NCBI RefSeq assembly: GCF_042468235.1
Contig: NZ_CP170386.1
Location: 310,001 to 374,000 of the forward strand
DNA length: 64,000 nt
Reading direction: 5' to 3'
DNA from: Lonepinella sp042468235
Lineage (GTDB): Bacteria; Pseudomonadota; Gammaproteobacteria; Enterobacterales; Pasteurellaceae
Made by a program: the position numbers and the translations under genes. Each line of letters begins with the position of its first letter. Positions within the stretch are counted from its first letter, which is position 1. The notes under the pieces are model-generated. The model was given only the letters and a program-made list of their open reading frames with translations, ran no database searches and was not told the DNA's origin. Positions 9,381 through 18,381 of this stretch are shown here, piece after piece.

Positions 9381-10298
9381 ATGATTAAACAAAGAACATT
9401 AAAACAAAGCATTAAAGTGACTGGTGTGGGATTACACAGCGGTAATAAGGTGACTTTGCATTTACGCCCAGCTGCGGTGAATACGGGGGTGATTTATTGT
9501 CGTACCGATCTTAATCCGCCTGTCAGTTTCCCTGCGGATGCAAAAGCTGTACGTGATACCATGCTTTGTACTTGTTTAGTGAATGATGAAGGTGTGCGTA
9601 TTTCTACAGTTGAACATCTTAATGCGGCTTTAGCAGGCTTAGGCATTGATAATGTGATCATTGAAGTTAACGCTCCAGAAATTCCGATTATGGATGGTAG
9701 TGCAAGTCCGTTTATTTATTTATTGCTTGATGCTGGCATCGAAGAACAAAATGCGGCGAAAAAATTTATTCGTGTAAAGAAAACTGTACGAGTAGAAGAT
9801 GGTGATAAATGGGCGGAAATTAAGCCTTATAGTGGTTTCCGTTTGAATTTCACGATTGATTTTAATCACCCGGCGATTCCAAAAAAATTAAGCCATTACA
9901 AATTGGATTTTTCAGCACAAAATTTTGTACAACAAATTAGCCGAGCAAGAACCTTTGCTTTTATGAAAGATATTGAATATCTTCAATCACAAGGTTTGGC
10001 TTTAGGTGGTAGTTTGGATAATGCTATCGTATTGGATAATTACCGTGTGCTAAACGAAGATGGTTTACGTTTTAAAGACGAATTAGTTCGCCATAAAATG
10101 TTGGACTCTATCGGTGATTTATATATGTGCGGTCACAACCTTATCGGTGAGTTTAGTGCGTATAAATCTGGACATGGCTTAAATAATAAATTATTACGAG
10201 CTTTATTAGATAATCAAGAGGCTTGGGAATTTGTGACCTTTGAAGATAAACAAGTCGTGCCAAAAGGTTATATGATAACACAGCAAGTGTTAATTTAA
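9381..10298 (+). CDS. lpxC: UDP-3-O-acyl-N-acetylglucosamine deacetylase LpxC
   Basis: Zinc deacetylase catalysing the first committed step of lipid A synthesis in the cytoplasm. The 305-residue length equals that of E. coli LpxC when the ATG at 9381 (MIKQRTLKQ) is used; a TTG at 9369 would add four residues but breaks the family start. The zinc ligands are visible in ISTVEHLNAAL and in VRHKMLDSIGD. It closes the dcw cluster and is followed by an intrinsic terminator. Confidence 0.97.
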   Translation: MIKQRTLKQSIKVTGVGLHSGNKVTLHLRPAAVNTGVIYCRTDLNPPVSFPADAKAVRDTMLCTCLVNDEGVRISTVEHLNAALAGLGIDNVIIEVNAPEIPIMDGSASPFIYLLLDAGIEEQNAAKKFIRVKKTVRVEDGDKWAEIKPYSGFRLNFTIDFNHPAIPKKLSHYKLDFSAQNFVQQISRARTFAFMKDIEYLQSQGLALGGSLDNAIVLDNYRVLNEDGLRFKDELVRHKMLDSIGDLYMCGHNLIGEFSAYKSGHGLNNKLLRALLDNQEAWEFVTFEDKQVVPKGYMITQQVLI

Positions 10299-10311
10299 TA
10301 AAATTGGTTAA

Positions 10312-10343
10312 AAAGCTATACTTTTTTGAGTATGGCTTTTTTT
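10312..10343 (+). terminator. Intrinsic terminator after lpxC
   Basis: AAGCTATAC pairs with GTATGGCTT (one G-T wobble) around an eight-base loop and runs into seven T residues, 13 nt after the lpxC stop. It closes the dcw transcription unit. Confidence 0.75.
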
Positions 10344-10374
10344 GTATCTATCATTTCATTTAGAAGGACTTATT

Positions 10375-12021
10375 ATGAAAATTTTGTCAAAAATGACCGC
10401 ACTTTCTATGGCGTTGCTTGCCGCTTCAGCCATGGCATATCAACAAGATAAGACTTATCATTTTACCGTATTACATACTAATGATTTACACGGACACTTT
10501 GCTCCAAATGACAAAGGCGAGTTTGGTTTAGCTGCTCAAAAAACATTAATTGACCAGATCAAAACAGAAGTCGAAAAACAAGGAGGAACAGTGGTCTTAC
10601 TCAATGCGGGAGATGTGAATACGGGTGTACCAGAATCCGATTCACAAAATGCCGAACCCGATATTCAAGCGATGAATATGGTCGGTTATGAAGCCATGAC
10701 ATTAGGTAATCATGAATTTGATAATCCATTGCAACTACTTGATATGCAAGAGAAATGGGCAAAATTTCCATTCTTGAGTGCAAATATTTACTTGAAAAAA
10801 ACAGGTAAGCATTTAGTGAAACCTTATACCATTTTAAATAAACAGGATTTAAAAATTGCTGTCGTGGGCTTAACCACAGAAGACACGGCAAAATTAGGTA
10901 ATCCTGAATATATGAATTTGATCCGTTTTGATGATCCAACGGAAACAGCGAAAAAAGTCTTGGCGGAGTTGGCACAAAATGAAAAGCCAGATGTGAAAAT
11001 TGCTCTGACCCATATGGGTTATTACTATGATGGTAAATTTGGTTCAAATGCTCCGGGTGATGTATCCATGGCTCGTAAATTGGATAAGGGGGCGTTTGAT
11101 ATGATTATTGGGGCACATACCCATGATCCTGTTTGTGTGGATGAAAAGGGAGTATGGATTGAGGACTACAAACCAACAGATCCTTGTAAACCAGATTACC
11201 AAAATGGTAGTTGGATTATGCAAGCTCATGAATGGGGTAAATATGTTGGGCGTGCAGATTTCAGTTTTAAAAATGGTGAATTAAAACTTGAACATTATCA
11301 ATTAATTCCAGTAAATTTAAAGAAAAAAGTACAAACGGCAGATGGTAAAACCGAATATCAATTTTATACAGAAGAAATTCCACAAGATCCAGAAGTAGCA
11401 AAATTAGTTGAATCTTACCAAGCAAAAGGTAATGAATTATTGGGTGAAAAAGTCGGTACTGTCAAAGGTAAATTAGAAGGGGAACGTTCGGTGGTTCGCT
11501 TTAAACAAACTAATTTAGGGCGTTTAGTGGCAGAAGTTGAGCGTGACAAAGTGAATGCAGATATTGGGTTGGTCAATTCCGGTATAGTACGTGATTCAAT
11601 TAATGAAGGCGAAGTGACTTATCGTGATGTGTTGAAAGTATTACCTTTTGGTAATGCAGTAAGTTACGCTGATTTAACGGGACAAGAACTACAAGACTAC
11701 TTAAACGTGGTGGCATTAAAAGAAACTGATTCTGGTGGCTATCCGCAATTTGTTGGAATTTCCATGGTGGTAGATTATGCCAATAAAACTGTTACGGAGA
11801 TTAAAGTCAAAGGCGAGCCATTAGATTTGAGCAAAAAATATCGTTTATCTTTGCCAAATTATAGTGCCTCAGGTGGTGACGGCTATCCAGTATTGAAAAA
11901 TCATCCAACCTATGTGGATTCTGGCTTTATTGATGCAGATGTAATGAAACAATATTTACAAAAGCATTCACCATTGGATGCCAGCAAATTTGAGCCAAAA
12001 GACGAGATTATTTATCGTTAA
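10375..12021 (+). CDS. ushA: Periplasmic UDP-sugar hydrolase / 5'-nucleotidase UshA
   Basis: Periplasmic metallophosphatase that splits UDP-sugars and 5'-nucleotides, providing nucleosides for uptake. The ATG at 10375 gives 548 residues beginning with a signal peptide (MKILSKMTALSMALLAASAMA, cleavage after AMA); the upstream extension of the frame overlaps the lpxC terminator and is discarded. The metal-site motifs VLHTNDLHGHF, NAGDVNTGVP, GNHEFDNP and IIGAHTHDP are present, and the C-terminal half has the nucleotide-binding segment ASGGDGYP. It is very close to E. coli UshA. Pasteurellaceae NadN is a paralogous alternative, but the match to UshA is strong along the whole length. An uptake word lies inside the signal-peptide codons. 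Confidence 0.92.
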   Translation: MKILSKMTALSMALLAASAMAYQQDKTYHFTVLHTNDLHGHFAPNDKGEFGLAAQKTLIDQIKTEVEKQGGTVVLLNAGDVNTGVPESDSQNAEPDIQAMNMVGYEAMTLGNHEFDNPLQLLDMQEKWAKFPFLSANIYLKKTGKHLVKPYTILNKQDLKIAVVGLTTEDTAKLGNPEYMNLIRFDDPTETAKKVLAELAQNEKPDVKIALTHMGYYYDGKFGSNAPGDVSMARKLDKGAFDMIIGAHTHDPVCVDEKGVWIEDYKPTDPCKPDYQNGSWIMQAHEWGKYVGRADFSFKNGELKLEHYQLIPVNLKKKVQTADGKTEYQFYTEEIPQDPEVAKLVESYQAKGNELLGEKVGTVKGKLEGERSVVRFKQTNLGRLVAEVERDKVNADIGLVNSGIVRDSINEGEVTYRDVLKVLPFGNAVSYADLTGQELQDYLNVVALKETDSGGYPQFVGISMVVDYANKTVTEIKVKGEPLDLSKKYRLSLPNYSASGGDGYPVLKNHPTYVDSGFIDADVMKQYLQKHSPLDASKFEPKDEIIYR

Positions 12022-12042
12022 TGTTAGCCCTATGCTATAATC

Positions 12043-12076
12043 GGGTCTGTTGAAATTCATCAGACCCTTATTTTTC
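12043..12076 (+). terminator. Intrinsic terminator between ushA and pheA
   Basis: GGGTCTG and CAGACCC form a perfect 7-bp stem over an 11-nt loop, followed by TTATTTTTC. It sits 21 nt after the ushA stop. A TATAAT box directly upstream (12036-12041) could belong to the pheA promoter, so the hairpin could also lie at the start of the pheA leader; no phenylalanine-rich leader peptide is visible. Confidence 0.65.
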
Positions 12077-12096
12077 TTACAGGATATTGTTATTTT

Positions 12097-13254
12097 ATGG
12101 CACAAGATTTAGTTGAAATTCGCCAACAGATTACGCAAATTGACCGTAGTTTACTAAAATTGTTATCGGAACGTCATCGTTTGGCGTTTGATGTGGTGCG
12201 GAGCAAAGAAATTACCCAAAAACCCTTACGTGATGAAGAACGTGAGCAAATCTTATTACAAGAATTAGTCAATTTTGCGGAAAGCCAGAATTATCAGCTT
12301 GAACCACAATATATTACCCAAATTTTTCAGCGGATTATTGAAGATTCAGTAGTAACACAACAGGTTTATTTACAGAAAAAACTCAACCAACAACGTGAGC
12401 AGAATATTCATATTGCTTTTTTAGGCAAACGTGGCTCTTATTCACATTTAGCGGCTCGTAATTATGCCACACGTTATCAAGAACAATTAGTAGAATTAAG
12501 TTGTAGTTCCTTTGAACAGATTTTTGATAAAGTCAAATCAGGTGAAGCTGATTTCGGGGTGTTGCCGTTAGAAAATACCACATCAGGTTCCATTAATGAT
12601 GTGTATGATTTATTACAACATACCGATCTCTCTTTGGTGGGGGAATTAGCCTATCCCATTAAACATTGTGTGCTAGTGAACGAACAACAGGATCTTAGTC
12701 AAATTGATACGTTGTATAGTCACCCACAAGTCATTCAGCAATGTAGCCAATTCATTCGTAGTTTGGATCGTGTGCATATTGAATACTGTGAAAGTAGCTC
12801 GCATGCCATGGAATTAGTCGCCAGTTTGAATAAACCGAATATTGCCGCCTTAGGTAATGAAGATGGCGGTCATTTATATGGTTTACGAGTATTAAAAACG
12901 GATATTGCAAATCAACCCAATAATATCACCCGTTTTATTGTACTGGCGAAAGAACCTTTATCGGTTTCACCGCAAATTGCCAGTAAAACCCTGTTATTAA
13001 TGACCACTCGCCAACAGGCGGGTGCGTTGGTTGATGCGTTGTATGTGTTTAAGAAACACCAAATTAATATGACCAAACTTGAATCTCGCCCAATTTATGG
13101 TACGCCATGGGAAGAAATGTTTTATTTGGAAATTGAAGCCAATATTCATCATCCCAACACCCAACAAGTGTTGCAAGAATTAAAAGAATATAGTACTTTT
13201 TTGAAAGTATTAGGTTGTTACCCGAGTGAGATTGTCAAGCCTACCAAGGCATAG
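12097..13254 (+). CDS. pheA: Bifunctional chorismate mutase / prephenate dehydratase (P-protein)
   Basis: Converts chorismate through prephenate to phenylpyruvate in phenylalanine synthesis. The 385-residue protein has an N-terminal AroQ-type chorismate mutase helix domain (residues about 1-90, IRQQITQIDRSLLKLLSERHRLA), a prephenate dehydratase domain (about 105-285, with FLGKRGSYSHLAA and PLENTTSGSINDVYDLL), and a C-terminal ACT regulatory domain (about 298-375, containing ESRPI for phenylalanine binding). Length and domain order equal E. coli PheA. Confidence 0.96.
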   Translation: MAQDLVEIRQQITQIDRSLLKLLSERHRLAFDVVRSKEITQKPLRDEEREQILLQELVNFAESQNYQLEPQYITQIFQRIIEDSVVTQQVYLQKKLNQQREQNIHIAFLGKRGSYSHLAARNYATRYQEQLVELSCSSFEQIFDKVKSGEADFGVLPLENTTSGSINDVYDLLQHTDLSLVGELAYPIKHCVLVNEQQDLSQIDTLYSHPQVIQQCSQFIRSLDRVHIEYCESSSHAMELVASLNKPNIAALGNEDGGHLYGLRVLKTDIANQPNNITRFIVLAKEPLSVSPQIASKTLLLMTTRQQAGALVDALYVFKKHQINMTKLESRPIYGTPWEEMFYLEIEANIHHPNTQQVLQELKEYSTFLKVLGCYPSEIVKPTKA

Positions 13255-13266
13255 ATTAGTATGTTC

Positions 13267-13304
13267 TCTGCCCCTATGGATACTAAATATTATGAAGGGG
13301 CAGA
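13267..13304. terminator. Bidirectional terminator between pheA and rnb
   Basis: TCTGCCCCT and AGGGGCAGA form a perfect 9-bp stem with a 20-nt loop, followed on the + strand by TTTATT. It lies between the convergent 3' ends of pheA (+) and rnb (-). Confidence 0.7.
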
Positions 13305-13313
13305 TTTATTGCT

Positions 13314-15308
13314 TTAAATCACTAACTCCCCAATTAAACTCCGAGTTTCAAGTTTGACTTCATTTAGCTGAATTTTAACAATATCACCAATTTTATAACA
13401 GCGTTCTCCGTTGATATATAAGGCAATTTCATCAGAATTGACTTCCATTTCGTCTTTATTCGGGTGAATGGTCGAGGCTGGAATAAACACACTTGCCCCA
13501 TTTTCTAACAGTTGCACACGTAAACCGCCACGCATTACATCTTGTATTTCCGCCTCAAATTGTGGTTTTCCTGCCACTTTTTCATTCAAATAACGGCAAT
13601 ATAACCAATCGGCAATATCCCGTTCTACTAAGCGATTTTGACGGCGTGATTCTTGCAGACGTGCCAAAATGTCATCTGATGGTTTAATGAAAGGTAAGTT
13701 CTCTCCTTGCTGGTTGGCTATCGCGGTTTTGATTAAGCGATGATTAACCATATCGGAATATTTGCGGATTGGGGATGTCCATGTGGCATAACCTGTTAAT
13801 CCTAAGCCAAAGTGCGGTGCTAATTCTGCTTTAAATTCGGCAAAGGTTAAGAAACGACGTAGGCGGAATTCGTAATAATCGCCTGCAAATGGTTCAATGT
13901 CATGTCGCATTTGGCAATAGCCATTGAGTGTAGTTAAGTTTTCTACGGAATAACGTTGTTCTAATTCTGCTCGATTATCATCATTAGCAAAATTCGCCAT
14001 TAAGAAATGGTGAGCATTAATCAGAAATTTATTATCAAAACCTTTATGGACGTTGAAAATGCCTGTTTTAGCTTGTTCATCAAGATAATGTGCTGCACAA
14101 ATATTAGCGATAATCATAGATTCTTCCACGATTTGATTAGCAATACGGCGATGTTCAGCTTTGATGTCTAAAATATGCCCATTTTCTGCAAGCACAAAAC
14201 TATAATCTGGTTTTTCTTTAAATAATAAACCGTGCGTTTTACGCCATTGAATACGAGCCAACGCAAATTGGTGTAAATTGTTGACCTGTTCTGCTATTTC
14301 CGTTGTTTCAGGTTGCCACGCATTAGGTTGTTGCTCCAGATAATTAGATACCTTGTTATAAGCCAGTTTCGCTTTGGATTGCACATAAGCGGAAACAAAA
14401 TAAGGTTGGTTAGTGATTTTTCCCTTAAGATCGGTTTCAATATAACAAACTAAGGCTGGGCGAGTTTTATTTGGCATTAAAGAACAAAGATCGTCTGATA
14501 ATTCCCGTGGCAGCATAGGAATGTTAAAGCCAGGTAAATAATTGGTGAAACAGCGTTGTTTGGCATCTTTTTCAATTTGTGAATTGACATCAATATAAGC
14601 AGTCGGATCAGCAATCGCCACCACTAAACGCCAGCCTGTTTGTGCATTATTTTGCTCGATCTTTTCGATATATAAAGCATCGTCCATATCCTGCGTGGTT
14701 TCGCTGTCAATGGTGACAAAATGAAGTGCGGTTAAATCTTCACGAGTTTGTTGATCGAGCATAGCATAGCTATCCTGTCCTTGCACGGGGTAGCGAGATT
14801 GTTGATGACGAGCCAAAGTAACCCACCACGGAGCAAATTCATCCTCTGCATGGCAAATAAATTCGCTGACCTGAGCAAATAAAAAACGATCATCACGTAG
14901 TGGGTGGGTTTTAAGGGTTGCTACTACCCAGTCGCCTTCTTTTAATTGTTCAGGTACGGATTTTAATTGAACGGCACCGATCGGCTGATTAATATTAGGG
15001 TGATCCACTAACACTTGTAATTTATTGTCTTTATTAAACCGCACTTTAGCGATAAAACGGGTTAACAGGGTTTCGACTAATTCTTCAGGAACGGCTTGTT
15101 TTTTGTCGCCCACTTCTTCGATCACTGCTTTAATCTTGTCGCCATGTACCACTTTTTTCATATCTGGTGGAGCAATAAAAAAGGTGTCTTTATCAGTTTC
15201 GAGGAAACCATAGGCTTTATCTGTACCTTTTACCGTGCCTTCGACACGTACTTTGCTATCGTGAAGTTGTTGTTTGAGTTGAGAGAGTAGAGGATTGTTT
15301 TGAAACAT
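13314..15308 (-). CDS. rnb: Exoribonuclease II
   Basis: Processive 3'-5' exoribonuclease for mRNA decay. With the ATG at 15308 (MFQNNPLLSQLKQQL, same start as E. coli RNase II) the protein has 664 residues. Order: N-terminal cold-shock domains (about 20-170), the RNB catalytic domain with the acidic cluster DSETTQDMDDALYIE (about 205-220), and a C-terminal S1 domain. The frame stays open 18 codons upstream, but those codons cover the hairpin between fabI and rnb and are not conserved. Confidence 0.95.
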   Translation of the reverse strand: MFQNNPLLSQLKQQLHDSKVRVEGTVKGTDKAYGFLETDKDTFFIAPPDMKKVVHGDKIKAVIEEVGDKKQAVPEELVETLLTRFIAKVRFNKDNKLQVLVDHPNINQPIGAVQLKSVPEQLKEGDWVVATLKTHPLRDDRFLFAQVSEFICHAEDEFAPWWVTLARHQQSRYPVQGQDSYAMLDQQTREDLTALHFVTIDSETTQDMDDALYIEKIEQNNAQTGWRLVVAIADPTAYIDVNSQIEKDAKQRCFTNYLPGFNIPMLPRELSDDLCSLMPNKTRPALVCYIETDLKGKITNQPYFVSAYVQSKAKLAYNKVSNYLEQQPNAWQPETTEIAEQVNNLHQFALARIQWRKTHGLLFKEKPDYSFVLAENGHILDIKAEHRRIANQIVEESMIIANICAAHYLDEQAKTGIFNVHKGFDNKFLINAHHFLMANFANDDNRAELEQRYSVENLTTLNGYCQMRHDIEPFAGDYYEFRLRRFLTFAEFKAELAPHFGLGLTGYATWTSPIRKYSDMVNHRLIKTAIANQQGENLPFIKPSDDILARLQESRRQNRLVERDIADWLYCRYLNEKVAGKPQFEAEIQDVMRGGLRVQLLENGASVFIPASTIHPNKDEMEVNSDEIALYINGERCYKIGDIVKIQLNEVKLETRSLIGELVI

Positions 15309-15334
15309 TTTTATTGTCTTATAAAATAATATAC

Positions 15335-15356
15335 GGGCGAACACATCGGTTCGCCC
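15335..15356 (-). terminator. Hairpin between fabI and rnb
   Basis: GGGCGAAC and GTTCGCCC form a perfect 8-bp stem with a six-base loop. On the - strand, after the fabI stop, the trailing sequence is ATATTATTTTAT, a loose U tract. It is probably the fabI terminator or a processing site ahead of rnb. Confidence 0.5.
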
Positions 15357-15380
15357 ATACAAAAATACGAAAAACTAGGT

Positions 15381-16169
15381 TTATTCTTCGCCTAATTCGC
15401 CCATTGCGGTGATACTAAAGCCTGCATCAACGTGCAAGATTTCGCCTGTTACGCCAGAGGCTAAATCAGAACATAAGAATGCAGCAGAATTGCCTACGTC
15501 ATCAATGGTCACGGTACGGCGTAATGCGGCGGTGTTTTCAAATGCTGCTAACATTTTCTTGAAGTTTTTAATACCAGATGCTGCGAGCGTACGGATTGGA
15601 CCAGCGGAAATAGCGTTCACACGAATACCGTCTTTACCTAAATCTGCCGCCATTACACGTGTTGCAGCTTCAAGCGAGGCTTTGGCTAAACACATGACGT
15701 TATAGTTTGGAATCGCACGTTCTGCCCCTAAATAAGACAGGGTTAAAAGAGCAGCATTTTGATTTAACAAAGGGCGAGCAGCTTGAGCCATTGCTACAAA
15801 GCTATAGGCACTAATATCGTGAGCAATACGATAGCCTTCACGAGTCGCTGCATTTACATAGTCACCATCTAATTGGTCACCTGGTGCGAAAGCAATAGCA
15901 TGCACAAAACCATCAAATTTTTCCCAACTTTTGCTTAATTCCGCAAAGCAGTGTTGAATACTTTCATCAGTTGCAACGTCTAATGGCAACACAATATTTG
16001 AACCAAATTCTTTGGCAAATTCTTCCACCCGTGGTTGTAATTTATCGTTTAAATAAGTGAAAGCAAGTTCAGCACCCTGTGCTTTCATGGCTTTTGCAAT
16101 ACCATAAGCAATGGAACGGTTGCTAGCAAGACCAGTAACTAAAATTCGTTTACCTGTTAAGAAACTCAT
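15381..16169 (-). CDS. fabI: Enoyl-[acyl-carrier-protein] reductase (NADH) FabI
   Basis: Short-chain dehydrogenase that performs the last reduction of each fatty acid elongation cycle, the target of triclosan-type inhibitors. The 262-residue protein begins MSFLTGKRILVTGLASNRSIAYGIA (the family's altered NAD loop) and has the catalytic pair Y and K in the SYLGAERAIPNYNVMCLAKASLE region. It has the same length as E. coli FabI. rnb follows on the same strand, an arrangement I know from Haemophilus. Confidence 0.96.
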   Translation of the reverse strand: MSFLTGKRILVTGLASNRSIAYGIAKAMKAQGAELAFTYLNDKLQPRVEEFAKEFGSNIVLPLDVATDESIQHCFAELSKSWEKFDGFVHAIAFAPGDQLDGDYVNAATREGYRIAHDISAYSFVAMAQAARPLLNQNAALLTLSYLGAERAIPNYNVMCLAKASLEAATRVMAADLGKDGIRVNAISAGPIRTLAASGIKNFKKMLAAFENTAALRRTVTIDDVGNSAAFLCSDLASGVTGEILHVDAGFSITAMGELGEE

Positions 16170-16214
16170 AATCTATCCTAATTGATGTTTAAAATGTGAT
16201 TGAAAAACTTGTCT

Positions 16215-16242
16215 AGTATAAGGCAAAAACACAAGAACGCAA
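16215..16242 (-). promoter_or_regulatory. Probable sigma70 promoter of fabI
   Basis: Reading the - strand, TTGCGT (16237-16242) and TATACT (16215-16220) are separated by 16 bp, about 45 bp upstream of the fabI ATG. Both boxes are close to consensus. No fatty-acid regulator site was recognised. Confidence 0.55.
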
Positions 16243-16256
16243 AGCTGACCTGAATA

Positions 16257-16523
16257 TTATTTCTTTTTATTTAACAGATATAAGGTACCTAATCCTAGGG
16301 CGGAGTAGGTCAACCCTTTTGCGGATAACAATTTGCGATTGAGTAATGAAAGAAATAATGCTCGGATTGCAGGTTGTGCTAATGTGGAACCTACATGTTT
16401 AATTTGATCCAGTGGGTAGGCAATAGTTTGCTGAGTATGTTGCCCCTGCGCTAATAATTTTATGCGTAATGCGTCGCCTTTTAAGATTAGCAATTCTTTT
16501 TCTTCGGTTAATGGATCTTTCAT
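16257..16523 (-). CDS. Small YqjK-like protein of unknown function
   Basis: An 88-residue protein, last gene of a three-gene - strand group with the YqjE-like and DUF883 genes. The ATG at 16523 has a good ribosome site (AGGTGG) that overlaps the stop of the upstream gene, suggesting translational coupling; a GTG nine bases upstream is less likely. The protein is charged at the N-terminus and has one weak hydrophobic stretch near the end (GLTYSALGLGTLYLLNKKK). By position it matches YqjK of the enterobacterial yqjDEK group, though I cannot show sequence similarity. Its function is unknown. Confidence 0.7.
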   Translation of the reverse strand: MKDPLTEEKELLILKGDALRIKLLAQGQHTQQTIAYPLDQIKHVGSTLAQPAIRALFLSLLNRKLLSAKGLTYSALGLGTLYLLNKKK

Positions 16524-16532
16524 TTTTTCCAC

Positions 16533-16934
16533 CTATTGATTCGAATTAGAACGGTTGGCCAGTTGTTTTAGCGTGGCAATATCTAATTTTACTTCTTCAA
16601 GTGTGCTTTGCATAAAACTGCGTTGTTTTTTTAAGCTATTTAAAATCACAAAAATCAAGATAATAATAAATAATAATGTCATTCCACTAATGCTAGAAAA
16701 GGCAATTAAGCGTTGGTTAGGGTCATCGAAATAGGCATTTATCGCAAATAGTCCACTCATTAATGCTATAAATAATAATACGATCAGTATTAATACTGAG
16801 ATCAGCACCGACACTAAGTGTCGAGTATGTTGGTTTAGTTCGATACGTGCCATCTCTAAGCGAACTTGAGCTAATTCAAGTGTTGTAATGAGAATATTCT
16901 TTACGCCGGTTTTGATATTTTGAATGGCTTGCAT
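16533..16934 (-). CDS. YqjE-like phage-holin-superfamily inner-membrane protein
   Basis: A 133-residue protein with two strong membrane segments (about residues 38-65 and 78-101) joined by a short polar loop (NAYFDDPNQR), and charged cytoplasmic ends. This is the layout of the YqjE / Holin-X family. It lies between a DUF883 gene and a YqjK-like gene, as in enterobacteria, where the products associate with the inner membrane and are induced in stationary phase. Its molecular role is not known. Confidence 0.75.
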   Translation of the reverse strand: MQAIQNIKTGVKNILITTLELAQVRLEMARIELNQHTRHLVSVLISVLILIVLLFIALMSGLFAINAYFDDPNQRLIAFSSISGMTLLFIIILIFVILNSLKKQRSFMQSTLEEVKLDIATLKQLANRSNSNQ

Positions 16935-17010
16935 CAGATCTCCTTAGAAAATAATATAAATTGAGTTGCTTGAAACCAAGCAACTCAGATCTAATGATAA
17001 GATCTCGTGA

Positions 17011-17340
17011 TTATTTTTTGCTAACTAAAACGCCAAGTAATAATCCGATCACACCTGCTACACCAATCGCTTTATATGGATTGTCTTGTACGATAGAGTC
17101 GGTTTGTTTTACTACTTGTTTTGCACTTGCCACGGCATCTTTAGCACTCGCAATAGCGTCTTCTTGTAAACTCGCAAATTTTTCTTTTGCATCACCGACA
17201 CGAGAACTTAATTTCTCTTTTAATTTTTTCAACTCAACTTCGCCAGATTTACTTTTTTCGTTGAATAAATCTTCAGCGTTAGTAAGAATGTCACGAATTT
17301 CATCTAATAGTTCTTCACGTTTTTTATCGAATTGACTCAT
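17011..17340 (-). CDS. DUF883 (YqjD/ElaB/YgaM) family membrane-anchored protein
   Basis: A 109-residue protein made of a long charged, alanine-rich helix (about residues 1-85, predicted coiled coil) ending in the glycine-rich tail-anchor AIGVAGVIGLLLGVLVSKK. This is the YqjD/ElaB pattern; in E. coli such proteins bind ribosomes and tether them to the inner membrane in stationary phase. It is the first gene of the yqjDEK-like group. A 9-bp inverted repeat sits in its leader at 17375-17402. Confidence 0.85.
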   Translation of the reverse strand: MSQFDKKREELLDEIRDILTNAEDLFNEKSKSGEVELKKLKEKLSSRVGDAKEKFASLQEDAIASAKDAVASAKQVVKQTDSIVQDNPYKAIGVAGVIGLLLGVLVSKK

Positions 17341-17374
17341 AATGCTCTCCTTATTTATTTTATTGTTTTTAATA

Positions 17375-17402
17375 TCTAGTCATCGGTTGGTTAATGACTA
17401 GA
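17375..17402 (-). promoter_or_regulatory. Perfect inverted repeat in the leader of the DUF883 gene
   Basis: TCTAGTCAT (17375-17383) and ATGACTAGA (17394-17402) are perfect 9-bp arms around a 10-nt spacer, 35-62 bp upstream of the DUF883 start. No U tract follows on the - strand, so it is more likely an operator or a leader hairpin than a terminator. The protein that would bind it is unknown. Confidence 0.4.
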
Positions 17403-17608
17403 CACTTTTATAATAAACATACTTTTAGCTGAAAGTCAAATTTTGCTAAGAAATAATATTATGATTTATCAGGAAAATTTCTTTAAGCTAATATTCAAGA
17501 GATTGAATTTTATACGTTTTTTTATGAGGTAAAATAGGATTGCCCAATCGCATTATTGGGTATCGGTAAGTACAAAATTGATGGAATTTTCTGATCAGAT
17601 AGATTGTG

Positions 17609-18379
17609 TTAAGCTGGATTATCAATATCCACAAATTCTACATTAACGTCATATTCTATGGCGAGCCATTCCCCTAAGGCTTTTACCCCACAACGTTCTG
17701 TCGCGTGATGTCCACAAGCAAAATAATGAATCCCTTGCTCTCTGGCAGAATGGGTGGTTTGTTCGGAAATTTCACCGCTGATAAAGGCATCACAGCCTTG
17801 CGAATAGGCGAGATCAATATAGCCTTGACCGCCACCAGTACAAATCCCAACTTTGCGAATTAACCGTGGTGCATTTAGGTTAAATTTTTCCACATCACAT
17901 GTGACAGGTATTTTACCGAGGACTTGGTTTATGCGTTGGCTGAAATCTTGTGGAGACAGAGGTTCGCGTAAGGTTCCCCACATCGGAATGCTGTTTATGC
18001 CTTGTTCTAACGGTTGAAGATGTTCAATGCCTAAGGATTTGGCTAATAACGCATTGTTACCCAGTTCAGGATGAATATCCAACGGTAAATGATAACCGTA
18101 TAAATTAATGTCATTAACTAGCAAACGTTTAATCCGTTCACCTTTCATACCCCGAATACAAGGATTTTCGCTTTTCCAAAAATAACCATGATGAACTAAA
18201 ATAGCGTCAGCGTTTTGTTGAATAGCATGATCGATCAAAGCAAGGCTTGCAGTTACGCCGGTAATCATTTTTTTTATCTCGCTTTTACCTTCCACTTGTA
18301 AGCCATTTGGTGCATAGTCGGAAATAGCTTGAGCATTAAGTTTTTGATTAATGATTTGTTCTAGTTGAAAATTTTGCAT
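17609..18379 (-). CDS. Nif3-like dinuclear metal centre protein (YbgI family)
   Basis: A 256-residue member of the NIF3/YbgI family, proteins that form a toroidal hexamer with a two-metal site; the E. coli homologue has been linked to GTP cyclohydrolase-like or radiation-response roles, but the activity is not settled. Metal-ligand motifs are visible: LVHHGYFWK near residue 62 and FACGHHATER near the end. It starts only 2 nt after the last gene of the metal transporter operon, so it is probably cotranscribed with it, a suggestive link for a metalloprotein. Confidence 0.9.
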   Translation of the reverse strand: MQNFQLEQIINQKLNAQAISDYAPNGLQVEGKSEIKKMITGVTASLALIDHAIQQNADAILVHHGYFWKSENPCIRGMKGERIKRLLVNDINLYGYHLPLDIHPELGNNALLAKSLGIEHLQPLEQGINSIPMWGTLREPLSPQDFSQRINQVLGKIPVTCDVEKFNLNAPRLIRKVGICTGGGQGYIDLAYSQGCDAFISGEISEQTTHSAREQGIHYFACGHHATERCGVKALGEWLAIEYDVNVEFVDIDNPA

Positions 18380-18381
18380 TT

